Of a stretch of DNA of 64,000 nt, positions 8,631 to 16,069 are shown piece by piece. This stretch comes from Haliscomenobacter sp033763495 (lineage in GTDB: Bacteria; Bacteroidota; Bacteroidia; Chitinophagales; Saprospiraceae). Both the position numbers and the translations under genes were made by a program. Positions within the stretch are counted from its first letter, which is position 1. Every line of letters starts with the position of its first letter. The DNA is taken from contig NZ_JANRKL010000193.1 in assembly GCF_033763495.1 (NCBI RefSeq), forward strand, positions 12,872-76,871, in the 5' to 3' direction. Under the pieces are notes generated by a model. That model worked only from the letters and a program-made list of their open reading frames with translations, had not been told where the DNA came from and did not search any database.

Positions 8631-9251
8631 ATGCGCTACCTGACGATACTTACTGCTAGCCTGTTCATCGGCCTATTGATGGCCAACGTGTTGAGTGCTC
8701 AAAACGAGCAAGATCGTTTTTTGCCCCCTGGAGGATACCGGGTGATGGGATTCAATACTACCCCGCTTTTGGTGCAGTTGATTCCCTTTAACCGTTCAGA
8801 TCCACGGGTAGTTGGGCCTTATTATGTGAATTGGCGGAGTTACGTGCAAAAAAACGACAAATTGAAAGGCTTTAAAATAAGCTTGGGTATTGATCTTTCT
8901 GATGTTGATGACATAAATCCAGTTCAGGCATTTTTCAACTTTCGCTTGGGATTTGAAAGTTACCGGCGGATCAGCCCACGTTGGGGGTATACCCGGGGTT
9001 TTAATGGCTTTTTCAGTTCAGGAGATTTTAATACCCCGGGTTCTAAACCCAACAACGATGTTTTTTTAGGCATAGGGCCACATTGGGGTGTCGATTTTTT
9101 CGTTTCCTCTAAAGTGAGTCTTTCGTTGGAAACTGCACTGGTAATTGGAACTGCTGGTTTTGGACCCAAGCTTGAGTTCATTCCACCCGTAGCCCTCAAC
9201 CTCAATTTCTGGTCGCCCAAACGCGTACTGCGTGTCATTTCAAATGAATAA
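8631..9251 (+). CDS. Secreted protein, barrel-like, partner of the preceding gene
   Basis: A 206-residue exported protein starting MRYLTILTASLFIGLLMANV with cleavage after VLSAQ. Strand-like repeats (KGFKISLGIDLSDVDD, FFNFRLGFESYRRISPRWG, GIGPHWGVDFFVSSKVSLSLETALVIG) suggest an outer-membrane barrel of the porin-like type. The ATG at 8631 lies two bases past the previous stop, and its frame and layout resemble the upstream gene, so a translationally coupled pair is likely. A TTG two codons earlier is possible but less likely. It is followed after 30 bases by a di-haem peroxidase gene, hinting at a shared role in the cell envelope; nothing in the sequence names that role. Confidence 0.75.
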   Translation: MRYLTILTASLFIGLLMANVLSAQNEQDRFLPPGGYRVMGFNTTPLLVQLIPFNRSDPRVVGPYYVNWRSYVQKNDKLKGFKISLGIDLSDVDDINPVQAFFNFRLGFESYRRISPRWGYTRGFNGFFSSGDFNTPGSKPNNDVFLGIGPHWGVDFFVSSKVSLSLETALVIGTAGFGPKLEFIPPVALNLNFWSPKRVLRVISNE

Positions 9252-9281
9252 TTCTTTTATAGCTGAATAACCACCTGTCTT

Positions 9282-10508
9282 ATGAAGAAAATTACACTAC
9301 TCTCCTTACTTACAATTGGCCTGCTCATCGGCCTGACCGCATGTTACGAAGAAATGGAATTTGAGGATGCTCTGGCTGAGCCCAATTTGCCCGAGGAGGT
9401 GATGGATTATACCTCCTTGCAGATGCCTGAGCACATGAAAAATACTTTCCTGGGCTTCAGTAATAATATTTTTGGGCAGCCTGGGGTGAAACCCAATCCT
9501 GGGCTGATCAACAGCCCCAATTTTATCGATCCTAATTTTATCAACAATACCAATATCACCTTGGGGCCAGCCAATCCGGTGGTCAGCAACCACGGGGCCA
9601 CCTTGGGGCGAGTGTTGTTTTACGATACCCGTTTGTCCATCAACAACTCCATTTCCTGCGCTTCTTGCCACAAGCAAGAACTGGCCTTTTCGGACAATGC
9701 CCAATTCAGCAAAGGTTTTGGGGGCAAAATGACCCCTCGCAACTCAATGGCCATCATCAATTCGGGTTTGAACCACAACCTGTTTTGGGACTCCCGCGTA
9801 CATTCCGTGACGCAATTGGCCCTAGAGCCTGTGCGCAACCACATTGAAATGGGCATGGAATCCATGGAGGTTTTAGAGAAAAAATTAGCGGCAACCAACT
9901 TCTATCCCGAACTTTTTGCCAAAGCTTACGGCAAATCAACCATCACCAGCGCCACTATTGCCGATGCCATGGCACAGTTTGTCTGTTCCATCATTTCCAG
10001 CAACTCCAAATTCGACAAGGGGGTAGCCAGCAATTTCAGCAATTTTACCGAACTGGAAAAAATGGGTCGTGCGCTTTTCTTCAGTTCCAAAGCCAAGTGT
10101 TCGGAATGCCATGCTGGCAGCAATTTTTCTGCGCCTGATAATCCCCATTCCAACGATCCTTATGGCTCGCCTGAAATTGGCGGAACTGCGGTGATTGGTT
10201 TGGAAATTTTGGCCAAAGACAAAGGCAAAAACAATGGCAGTTTCCGTATTCCCAGCTTGCGCAACGTGGGCCTGACTGCACCTTATATGCATGATGGGCG
10301 TTTTGCCAGCCTGGATCAGGTAATCGACCATTACAACAGTGGCATTCAGGCTCATCCTGATCTTGACCCCAAATTCATCGACAAAGATGGCAAGCCGCTG
10401 AAAATGAACCTGAATGCGATTGAAAAGAAAGCGCTGGTGGCTTTCCTCAAGACTTTGACCGACGAATCGATCACCAAAGATCCTCGGTACGCGAACCCTT
10501 TTAATTGA
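9282..10508 (+). CDS. Di-haem cytochrome c peroxidase / MauG-family lipoprotein
   Basis: A 408-residue lipoprotein: signal with lipobox LTAC (Cys21), then a cytochrome c peroxidase/MauG fold (PF03150). Two haem c sites are present, CASCH (Cys126, Cys129, His130) and CSECH (Cys273, Cys276, His277), with the conserved GRVLFYDTRLSIN lead-in and the LRNVGLTAPYMHDGRFASLDQVIDHY stretch carrying the far-end Met ligand region. Such enzymes reduce hydrogen peroxide in the periplasm or modify partner proteins. Lipidation would tether it to the envelope. It closes a probable operon with the two barrel-like genes before it and its 3' end overlaps the convergent carbonic anhydrase gene by 8 bases. Class is certain; peroxidase versus MauG-like role is not. 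Confidence 0.92.
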   Translation: MKKITLLSLLTIGLLIGLTACYEEMEFEDALAEPNLPEEVMDYTSLQMPEHMKNTFLGFSNNIFGQPGVKPNPGLINSPNFIDPNFINNTNITLGPANPVVSNHGATLGRVLFYDTRLSINNSISCASCHKQELAFSDNAQFSKGFGGKMTPRNSMAIINSGLNHNLFWDSRVHSVTQLALEPVRNHIEMGMESMEVLEKKLAATNFYPELFAKAYGKSTITSATIADAMAQFVCSIISSNSKFDKGVASNFSNFTELEKMGRALFFSSKAKCSECHAGSNFSAPDNPHSNDPYGSPEIGGTAVIGLEILAKDKGKNNGSFRIPSLRNVGLTAPYMHDGRFASLDQVIDHYNSGIQAHPDLDPKFIDKDGKPLKMNLNAIEKKALVAFLKTLTDESITKDPRYANPFN

Positions 10509-11259
10509 TTGGATTTGGCTTCATCAAATGCAGTAAACTCTGGCGTTCGTTCGTTTTTAGATTGATGACATCGAACTTGCGGGCACAGTTGAATGAGCCC
10601 ATATCTGAGTCACTGTTAATCAGAATAGCACCTATCAAAATAACGTAGCGGCAATTGTACTGGGTTGCCGCTACCAATTCCTCGATCCGACGGTCGATGG
10701 CCTCATAAATGACTTCGGTGGCTTCTTTCAGCGGGATCGCCGCACTCAAAATCCGATCTTTTTCTTTCAGCAAAATTTGCTCAATGGTATTCATCTGATA
10801 GTCCATGTCGGTCACATTCCCGGCAGTAATTTGACCGTTGATCAGCTTGTTCAGTGCCCCTTTAGCTGCGCCACAACATCCCGAGTTTTTACTTTGTCCA
10901 AAACGATGAATTTCCCCAAAAGCACCATTTTTAGCTACTCCGATATGTGGACCATAGTACACAAATACCGCCCCATCATCGGGTACATGGCTGGCAAAAG
11001 CCCCCATTCCGGTAAGTCCGGTAAAGGGAAATCCATCCAGTCCGCCCATTTTAAAAGGGCCTAAAAACTCATGTGCGCGAGCAGGATACTGGATGCTGTT
11101 GACGTCATCACTACAGATGCTATCGGCCAGCATGACTTGCGCTGGCTCCAGATCTAATGTTTCTTCCACAAAATCGATCAATCGATTGACTCCGTCAATT
11201 GTGGTGATGGCGTCGTGGTAGTATTGGCGGATGATGGCGAGTTTTTCGCGTTTTTTCAT
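10501..11259 (-). CDS. LCIB-type beta-carbonic anhydrase homologue
   Basis: A 252-residue protein resembling the limiting-CO2-inducible protein B/C family (PF18599), a divergent beta-carbonic anhydrase group first studied in algae. Seen here: ADSICSDDVN (Cys49), then GGLDGFPFTGLTGMGAFASHVP (His91), a VYYGPHIGV strand (His105) and KNSGCCGAAKGAL (Cys128/129). Cys49, His91 and one of the paired cysteines are the best zinc-ligand candidates; this assignment is by pattern only. The start codon overlaps the stop of the upstream ion channel gene (ATGA at 11256-11259), so the two are probably co-translated. No signal peptide, so it should act in the cytoplasm, hydrating CO2 or dehydrating bicarbonate. 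Confidence 0.82.
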   Translation of the reverse strand: MKKREKLAIIRQYYHDAITTIDGVNRLIDFVEETLDLEPAQVMLADSICSDDVNSIQYPARAHEFLGPFKMGGLDGFPFTGLTGMGAFASHVPDDGAVFVYYGPHIGVAKNGAFGEIHRFGQSKNSGCCGAAKGALNKLINGQITAGNVTDMDYQMNTIEQILLKEKDRILSAAIPLKEATEVIYEAIDRRIEELVAATQYNCRYVILIGAILINSDSDMGSFNCARKFDVINLKTNERQSLLHLMKPNPIN

Positions 11260-11951
11260 GATTGGCGTTTATGGTCAGATATGGATGAAAATTTGCTGAT
11301 TAAAATCCCCATCAAGACGACGAGGTAAAACTGCCCGGCAATGCCAAACAAAGCCGTGATCAGTTTGGTATGATGGGTGTTGGGTGTTATGTCTCCAAAC
11401 CCAATGCTGGTCAGGGTGATGCTGCAAAAATAGACCAGGTCCATGTAGGTGGCAGCCGTACCACTGGCGCTTACCCCCTTGAAGGAGTCGGGATTGGCAT
11501 AGACAAAAATTTGCAACAGGAAAACCGCCATTTCAATAAGCAGCAGGTAGCCACAGGCCGAAGCGGATATGACATCCACATTGATGTAGCTGGGGCGGGT
11601 CAAAAACTTGATGATTTCCCAAAATATGAAGGCGAAATAAATCACATAGGTCACATTCAGGGCAAGCATAAAATAGGGAACCCCGGAGGCAAAGGTCAGC
11701 GCAATAGGAAAACCAAACACTAGGATAAACAAGAAGTTGCGCACGACATTTTTCCACTTGCCTTTTTCAACAAACACCCCCACACTGGCAATGCCCAGAA
11801 TCAACATGTTGATCGGCCAAATCACTTTGGTATACAAGGGAAGATTTTGCAAAAAAACACCAATAAAAAGATGTTGAAGCAGTGCAAAGAGCAGCAGTTC
11901 GTATTTACGTCTCCGCAAAAACTGGTCAAATTTTGATCTTAATCGGGGCAT
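11256..11951 (-). CDS. Potassium-channel-like protein (Ion_trans_2 pore)
   Basis: A 231-residue membrane protein with about six hydrophobic segments; after the start come basic residues (RSKFDQFLRRRK), then segments around 18-36, 45-61, 72-88, 94-116 and 127-151. The pore region reads TYMDLVYFCSITLTSIGFGD with selectivity filter SIGFGD at 182-187, close to the TVGYGD filter of K+ channels, followed by a last helix LITALFGIAGQFYLVVLMG. No RCK domain, so a small two-state gate is plausible. The frame is open to 12005 but the ATG at 11951 fits the topology better. Its stop overlaps the start of the carbonic anhydrase gene, an unexpected pairing. Confidence 0.87.
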   Translation of the reverse strand: MPRLRSKFDQFLRRRKYELLLFALLQHLFIGVFLQNLPLYTKVIWPINMLILGIASVGVFVEKGKWKNVVRNFLFILVFGFPIALTFASGVPYFMLALNVTYVIYFAFIFWEIIKFLTRPSYINVDVISASACGYLLLIEMAVFLLQIFVYANPDSFKGVSASGTAATYMDLVYFCSITLTSIGFGDITPNTHHTKLITALFGIAGQFYLVVLMGILISKFSSISDHKRQS

Positions 11952-12025
11952 GGAGTGAATTTTAGGCAACTTTTTAGTGCCTAAAGATAATACACCTGTT
12001 TTCAAGCCAGCTCAAAAACCAGGTG

Positions 12026-13159
12026 CTATTTCAATCCTACTACTATTTTTTGATGGTACAATTGGTGCTGTTCGGTTTTGACACAAAGCAAATACACGCC
12101 TTTGGGGAAGGCTGATACCTGTATGGAGATTGGAGCATTGGGGTTTTCAATCGCCTGTTTGAACACCATTTGGCCATAACTATTGTACAAAAAAAGTTCA
12201 GCAGCCACATCCATACCGCGTTCTGAAATCCGCACATTGATTTGTTCCTGAGTCGGATTGGGAAACACTTTGATGCGTTCAATCTTTTTCGGGTCTGCAA
12301 CTGCGGTGGTCACGCTACTGCTGGAATTCCGTTTGAAAAAAGCCCAAATCAACTGACTTGCATTGAGGTCTTGATTGGTATTGCCGAATGGTAAATTGGT
12401 TGGCGCACCCGGCCAGGTATGGCCTCCATTGGTGATTTTGTAAAAAATGACTTCACTCTTGTTGGTCCCATTTCCGTAGGCATATTGCTCCGCCGTGGAT
12501 CCGTCATTGGCATTGCTATTGGGAATGGGGGTAATGATGGGCGTCTTGGTGCATTTGTTTCGATCTACCCACCATTTGATAGTTGTCTCGACCGGAGGGA
12601 TGCCAATAGTGCCGTTGTAATTGACCAGGGGATCGGTAGTACCATGAAAATGAATCACTGGCAATCCATTGGGTAGCGGGCAATTGTTTTGCAAGTTGGT
12701 ACTCATGTTGCCCGAAACTACACCTATTGCTTTTAATGGGACGGCACAAGCCAGTCGGTACGACATAAAACCACCCATCGACATACCTGTAGCAAATAAG
12801 CTATTGTTGATGGAAAAGTCTTTTTTTAGAGAATCAACGAGATGGGTCAAAAAATTGACGTCCTTGTCCCCAGTGAAACTCCAGGAACCACCGATGGCGT
12901 TGGGATAGACCACGATGAAATTGGCGGTATCGGCTATCTTATCAAACTGGGAATAGGCTTGTTGCTGGGCTGCGTTGGAATTGAGGCCGTGCAGGTTTAA
13001 GACCAGTGGGTAACGGGTACTCGATTTGTAACTTTTGGGCAAGTATACAATGTAGTTGCGGTATTCACCTTGCTCAAAAATGGAATCTTTTTGGCCAAAA
13101 AGGGCAGTGCAATTCAGTATGGCTACCAAAAAGAGCAGGGTAAATTTTAGGGTTTTCAT
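12026..13159 (-). CDS. Secreted PHB-depolymerase/feruloyl-esterase-like hydrolase with T9SS sorting domain
   Basis: A 377-residue secreted alpha/beta hydrolase. It has a signal peptide (MKTLKFTLLFLVAILNC, cut after LFGQ), an LNLHGLNSN oxyanion region, nucleophile Ser127 in GMSMGG, Asp176 in HGTTDP and His247 in GGHTWPG, the order expected in the polyhydroxybutyrate depolymerase/LpqC family. After a short SSSS linker, residues about 296-377 form a type IX secretion sorting domain (IKVFPNPTQEQINV... to PKGVYLLCVKTEQ... QKIVVGLK), which directs export across the outer membrane and surface attachment. Substrate could be an ester in plant or polymer material. The T9SS domain is strong evidence for the phylum. 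Confidence 0.92.
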   Translation of the reverse strand: MKTLKFTLLFLVAILNCTALFGQKDSIFEQGEYRNYIVYLPKSYKSSTRYPLVLNLHGLNSNAAQQQAYSQFDKIADTANFIVVYPNAIGGSWSFTGDKDVNFLTHLVDSLKKDFSINNSLFATGMSMGGFMSYRLACAVPLKAIGVVSGNMSTNLQNNCPLPNGLPVIHFHGTTDPLVNYNGTIGIPPVETTIKWWVDRNKCTKTPIITPIPNSNANDGSTAEQYAYGNGTNKSEVIFYKITNGGHTWPGAPTNLPFGNTNQDLNASQLIWAFFKRNSSSSVTTAVADPKKIERIKVFPNPTQEQINVRISERGMDVAAELFLYNSYGQMVFKQAIENPNAPISIQVSAFPKGVYLLCVKTEQHQLYHQKIVVGLK

Positions 13160-13261
13160 GCTAGCTTGGGTTGGGAATGAGCAATAGCACTTGGACTAGG
13201 ATTTGCCCCGATGGTTTAAATCTTCTTTTCTACAGAACGCCAAACAATTAATACCCTGAAC

Positions 13262-13501
13262 TCACTTCCCCCCTTCCATCTCCCGCTCATACCGAACCCG
13301 TTCCAGAATAGAATTCCCAAAAACGCAAAGCCCTGCATTAAAGACACAAAGCGATACAGTGCCCGCAGGCACCCATTGCATCCACGATGCGCCAGAAGCT
13401 TTGAGCATGGCCGATTCTGCCACCAGGCAGACGCCAAATCCGAGGATGACCAGACCCAGTGGAGCCTGTATCATCCAATTGCGGTAGTGTTTGTTGTTCA
13501 T
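13262..13501 (-). CDS. Small two-helix membrane protein
   Basis: A 79-residue protein with two hydrophobic stretches (PLGLVILGFGVCLVAESAML and WVPAGTVSLCVFNAGLCVFG) and a basic-acidic tail ILERVRYEREMEGGK. Family not recognised. The start ATG at 13501 lies two bases beyond the stop (13504-13506) that would end an unbroken DUF5615 toxin gene upstream, so this gene may be the third member of the toxin-antitoxin transcript or simply its neighbour. Confidence 0.6.
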   Translation of the reverse strand: MNNKHYRNWMIQAPLGLVILGFGVCLVAESAMLKASGASWMQWVPAGTVSLCVFNAGLCVFGNSILERVRYEREMEGGK

Positions 13502-13503
13502 GC

Positions 13504-13872
13504 TTATTTATAAAGTGGTAACTTTCGGACGCAAATACCTCCTTCATCAATGGTCATCAAATGACCTTGTTCGGCGGCTTCGACCAAATCAGAGAAGTTT
13601 TACACTACGATCTCTCTGAACAAAGCCTCATTTATGGCGCCAAAGCGAAAAGTTATAATGGACGGGAATTCTTCTTTAGAAAGCGCCATTATTCTGGAAA
13701 AATCCAAATCATTCGTCAAAATCGTTTCTCCTGATTTTCGAGCAAAAGCGACAATGTCTTCATCGGGAGTTTGATCCAGCCCAACATCATAAACATGTCG
13801 GGCTGAATATCCCAAACTCAGCAAAATATCGCGAAAAGAAGGCAGAAGATTTTCATCAAGCAGTAAATTCAT
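13504..13872 (-). pseudogene. DUF5615 PIN-like toxin interrupted by an in-frame TAA
   Basis: The intact part (13600-13872) encodes 90 residues of a DUF5615 PIN-like protein: LLLDENLLP with Asp6, then PDEDIVAFAR and ILTNDLDFSR with Asp55/Asp57, the acidic pocket of PIN-type RNases. It stops at a TAA (13600-13602). Reading on in the same frame gives NFSDLVEAAEQGHL, MTIDEGGICVRKLPLYK and a stop at 13504-13506, which is exactly the conserved C-terminal end of the family (the IDEG and VRxLP signature). So one codon has become a stop and the last 32 residues are lost unless it is read through. The start overlaps the antitoxin stop by 4 bases. Either a recent loss of function or a sequencing error; the 90-residue protein could still be made. 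Confidence 0.82.
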
Positions 13873-14126
13873 GCAGCAGCGGGAGTAAGCTTCAGTGGAA
13901 GATAACGATCCTTAAAATGAGCAGCCGCAAAAGCAATACTCTCGTAAACATCAGTAGTTGATAGCTTTGGATACGCCTCGACAATTTTTTCTACGCTCAT
14001 ACCTCCAGCTAAATACGATAAAATAGCGACAACCGTAATACGGGTATGTTCAATACGGGGTTGCCCGTCACAGAAGTCTGGATCCGCTACTATCCTTTTG
14101 AAACCTGCAAAATGTACGTCTGGCAT
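13869..14126 (-). CDS. DUF433 antitoxin of a type II toxin-antitoxin pair
   Basis: An 85-residue DUF433 protein: KRIVADPDFCDGQPRIEHTRITVVAILSYLAGGMSVEKIVEAYPKLSTTDVYESIAFAAAHF, the usual helix-turn-helix-like antitoxin with GxPxIxxTRI core. It precedes and overlaps the DUF5615 toxin (13869-13872), the normal order for this pair. The ATG at 14126 is preferred over 14132 because the -7 box at 14141-14148 leaves almost no room before 14132. It should bind the toxin and repress its own promoter; no operator could be made out beyond that box. Confidence 0.9.
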   Translation of the reverse strand: MPDVHFAGFKRIVADPDFCDGQPRIEHTRITVVAILSYLAGGMSVEKIVEAYPKLSTTDVYESIAFAAAHFKDRYLPLKLTPAAA

Positions 14127-14140
14127 AAACATTATTTATA

Positions 14141-14148
14141 CAAAAATA
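14141..14148 (-). promoter_or_regulatory. -7 box TATTTTTG before the toxin-antitoxin operon
   Basis: Minus-strand TATTTTTG lies about 15 bases before the antitoxin ATG. The closest -33-like TTG is 16 bases further, slightly short of the normal spacing. Confidence 0.5.
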
Positions 14149-14216
14149 GCAGGATTTTTTTGTACAATCAAGTCATTGTTGTTTTACCAAGCAGATTTAG
14201 TGGAGACGCTTAAGCC

Positions 14217-14624
14217 CTAGATCGCCCGCATTTTGTTCCCCTTCGCATCATGCGTCACTTCCGCCAGCCCCAATGCCTCCATCAGCGGCGGAACGTACAT
14301 GCCAAAACGACCCCGATAGCCTTTTTTCAAGCCATACCAACCTCCTACCGGGTTATTTTCGGCACGGCCCCAGGCTTCTACGGTACCTTCTTTCGCTGGT
14401 TTTTGCTCGTCGGCACTGCCAAGTTCCATCCAGTCGCCGTGGGCTTTGAGCATCTGGTGCAAGTCTTCCAGGCAGCGGATATCGTAGTGTAAAACGGTTT
14501 TCCCTACGGTACACACCAGAATTTCTTTGCCGTCCTTTTCATCCACATGCATGGTGTATTCACCAGATAGCGGCGGAGTTTTAAGTAACATCGGGTTGGC
14601 TTTGGTTCCAATTTTGTTTTTCAT
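14217..14624 (-). CDS. Conserved small protein of unknown function (DUF6855-like)
   Basis: A 135-residue soluble protein: TKANPMLLKTPPLSGEYTMHVDEK, then a LHYDIRCLEDLHQMLKAHGDWMELGSADEQKPAKEGTVEAWGR stretch and a C-terminal GGWYGLKKGYRGRFGMYVPPLMEALGLAEV. Closely similar proteins occur in many soil bacteria; I believe it is the family named DUF6855, but cannot confirm. It is the third of three genes on the same strand after the ECF sigma factor and the SRPBCC protein, 23 bases from the latter, so an operon is plausible. Confidence 0.8.
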   Translation of the reverse strand: MKNKIGTKANPMLLKTPPLSGEYTMHVDEKDGKEILVCTVGKTVLHYDIRCLEDLHQMLKAHGDWMELGSADEQKPAKEGTVEAWGRAENNPVGGWYGLKKGYRGRFGMYVPPLMEALGLAEVTHDAKGNKMRAI

Positions 14625-14646
14625 GGTATTGGGTTTTGGAAATGAG

Positions 14647-15114
14647 TCAATTGGCTTGCATGATGCTTTCGGCTTCCTTTTTCAGGTCGGCCGCGAACTG
14701 TTCAAAGGAGGCATCGAAAGGGGGAATAAAACGGGCGAAGAGTGGAAACATCAGGCCGCCAATTTTTTCCACCATGGAAAAAACAGTGTGACCCTGGTCA
14801 TTTTTGCTCAGGGTGTACACTCGATTGCCCATTGCATCACCCCAAACCAATCTTTTACCCGCCTCAAACTCCTTTACCTTTAGCTTAAAGGTTCTTTTGG
14901 GGTCCAGCGTGGAGATCAATTGAATGGTTTCACCCAAGGTAATATTTCCGTTAATGGAGATCACTGTTGAATTCCAACGTGAAAAATCACTGGCATTGGT
15001 CAACAAAGACCAGATGATGGAGGCATCAGCCTGGATGGCGATGCTCACTGCGGTTTCGCGGCTAAAAGTGGTTTTGGTTGTTGCGGCTTTGCCATTTGCT
15101 GTTGTAGCACTCAT
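14647..15114 (-). CDS. SRPBCC/START-like domain protein
   Basis: A 155-residue protein whose N-terminal lead (TTANGKAATTKTTFSRE) is followed by AVSIAIQADASIIWSLLTNASDFSRWNSTVISINGNITLGETIQL and later KEFEAGKRLVWGDAMGNRVYTL, the pattern of polyketide-cyclase/SRPBCC hydrophobic-ligand-binding folds. The ATG at 15114 is the likely start; a second possible start lies 21 bases upstream. It sits between an ECF sigma factor gene upstream and the conserved small protein downstream, all on the minus strand, so it may be controlled with them. The ligand is not predictable. Confidence 0.85.
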   Translation of the reverse strand: MSATTANGKAATTKTTFSRETAVSIAIQADASIIWSLLTNASDFSRWNSTVISINGNITLGETIQLISTLDPKRTFKLKVKEFEAGKRLVWGDAMGNRVYTLSKNDQGHTVFSMVEKIGGLMFPLFARFIPPFDASFEQFAADLKKEAESIMQAN

Positions 15115-15192
15115 GATGGATGTTTTTTGATGCAATGTTGGTTATTAATGCTTGTTTGCGTTTCTGACGAACGAGCAAATAAAAACGATAGG

Positions 15193-15996
15193 CTAAACTT
15201 CATTTTTTTTCAAAAAACTTTCCATCACTTTTCGATTGTGCTCTAAATGATGCAATTGCAATTCGGCAGCACCGGAAGTAAACGGATCAATACCTTGTAA
15301 AATTTGCATGCGGAGGTCAAAAAGGTGCTCTTTGTCTCCTTTTTCGGCGGCCTTGACCATGTCAATTTTGACCGCCTCTTCTTGAAATTTTTGTTGGGGA
15401 TTAAACACGGCGTTCAACTCCGAACACTGGTGACAAGTCCCTTCCTTGTTGATCAAGGCACAACGTCCTTCAAATATGCTAATCATTTTGGCCCTGGCCG
15501 TATGCAGGTAATATTTGACCATGGCCTCGCTGGTATCCACAATTTGCAGGATTTCAGCAACCTTAAAATCGTATACTTCCTTGAGTAGAAGGCAGATTTG
15601 CTGCTCCAGTGGCAGTGATTTGGCGATACAGGTAAAACAAAAAGCAATGTGTTCCTTGATTTCGAAAGCACCTTGGGTGGAACTGTGGCGGATTTGCATG
15701 GCTTCCTGAAAGAATTGAGGATTGGACATAGCCGCCGATTTACAGATGTCGGTTACGTCTTCCGTCCAGCGTCTTTTAGCCCTCAGTTTGTCTTTGGCAA
15801 GATTAGAGGCGATCGAAAATATCCAGGTTTTGAGTGAAGATTCACCACGGAAGCTTTCAATTTTTTCAGCTGCTTTGAGGTAAGTATCCTGAACAATGTC
15901 TTCGGCATCAGCTACACTCGCCGTAATCCTGAGGATAAAGGATTTGAGTTGACCCTGGATTTGTTCAAATTCGGTGTTTAGGTGGGTGGTGGACAT
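15193..15996 (-). CDS. ECF-type RNA polymerase sigma factor with cysteine-containing C-terminal extension
   Basis: A 267-residue sigma-70 family factor of the extracytoplasmic-function type. Region 2 is clear: ILRITASVADAEDIVQDTYLKAAEKIESFRGESSLKTWIFSIASNLAKDKLR (about 20-72). Region 4 is around 125-175 (LPLEQQICLLLKEVYDFKVAEILQIVDTSEAMVKYYLHTARAKM). After that comes an extra ~90 residues with CALINKEGTCHQCSELN, a CxxC-like metal or redox motif, and a helical tail. No anti-sigma factor gene is adjacent; the SRPBCC and small-protein genes follow on the same strand and could be targets. The role of the tail is inferred only as a possible sensor. Confidence 0.92.
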   Translation of the reverse strand: MSTTHLNTEFEQIQGQLKSFILRITASVADAEDIVQDTYLKAAEKIESFRGESSLKTWIFSIASNLAKDKLRAKRRWTEDVTDICKSAAMSNPQFFQEAMQIRHSSTQGAFEIKEHIAFCFTCIAKSLPLEQQICLLLKEVYDFKVAEILQIVDTSEAMVKYYLHTARAKMISIFEGRCALINKEGTCHQCSELNAVFNPQQKFQEEAVKIDMVKAAEKGDKEHLFDLRMQILQGIDPFTSGAAELQLHHLEHNRKVMESFLKKNEV

Positions 15997-16069
15997 AGGT
16001 GTGTCGGTTTCTAGTAAGATATTAAAAACCAGTAGAATTAATACCAGAATGGAGAGATTTAATCAATTG

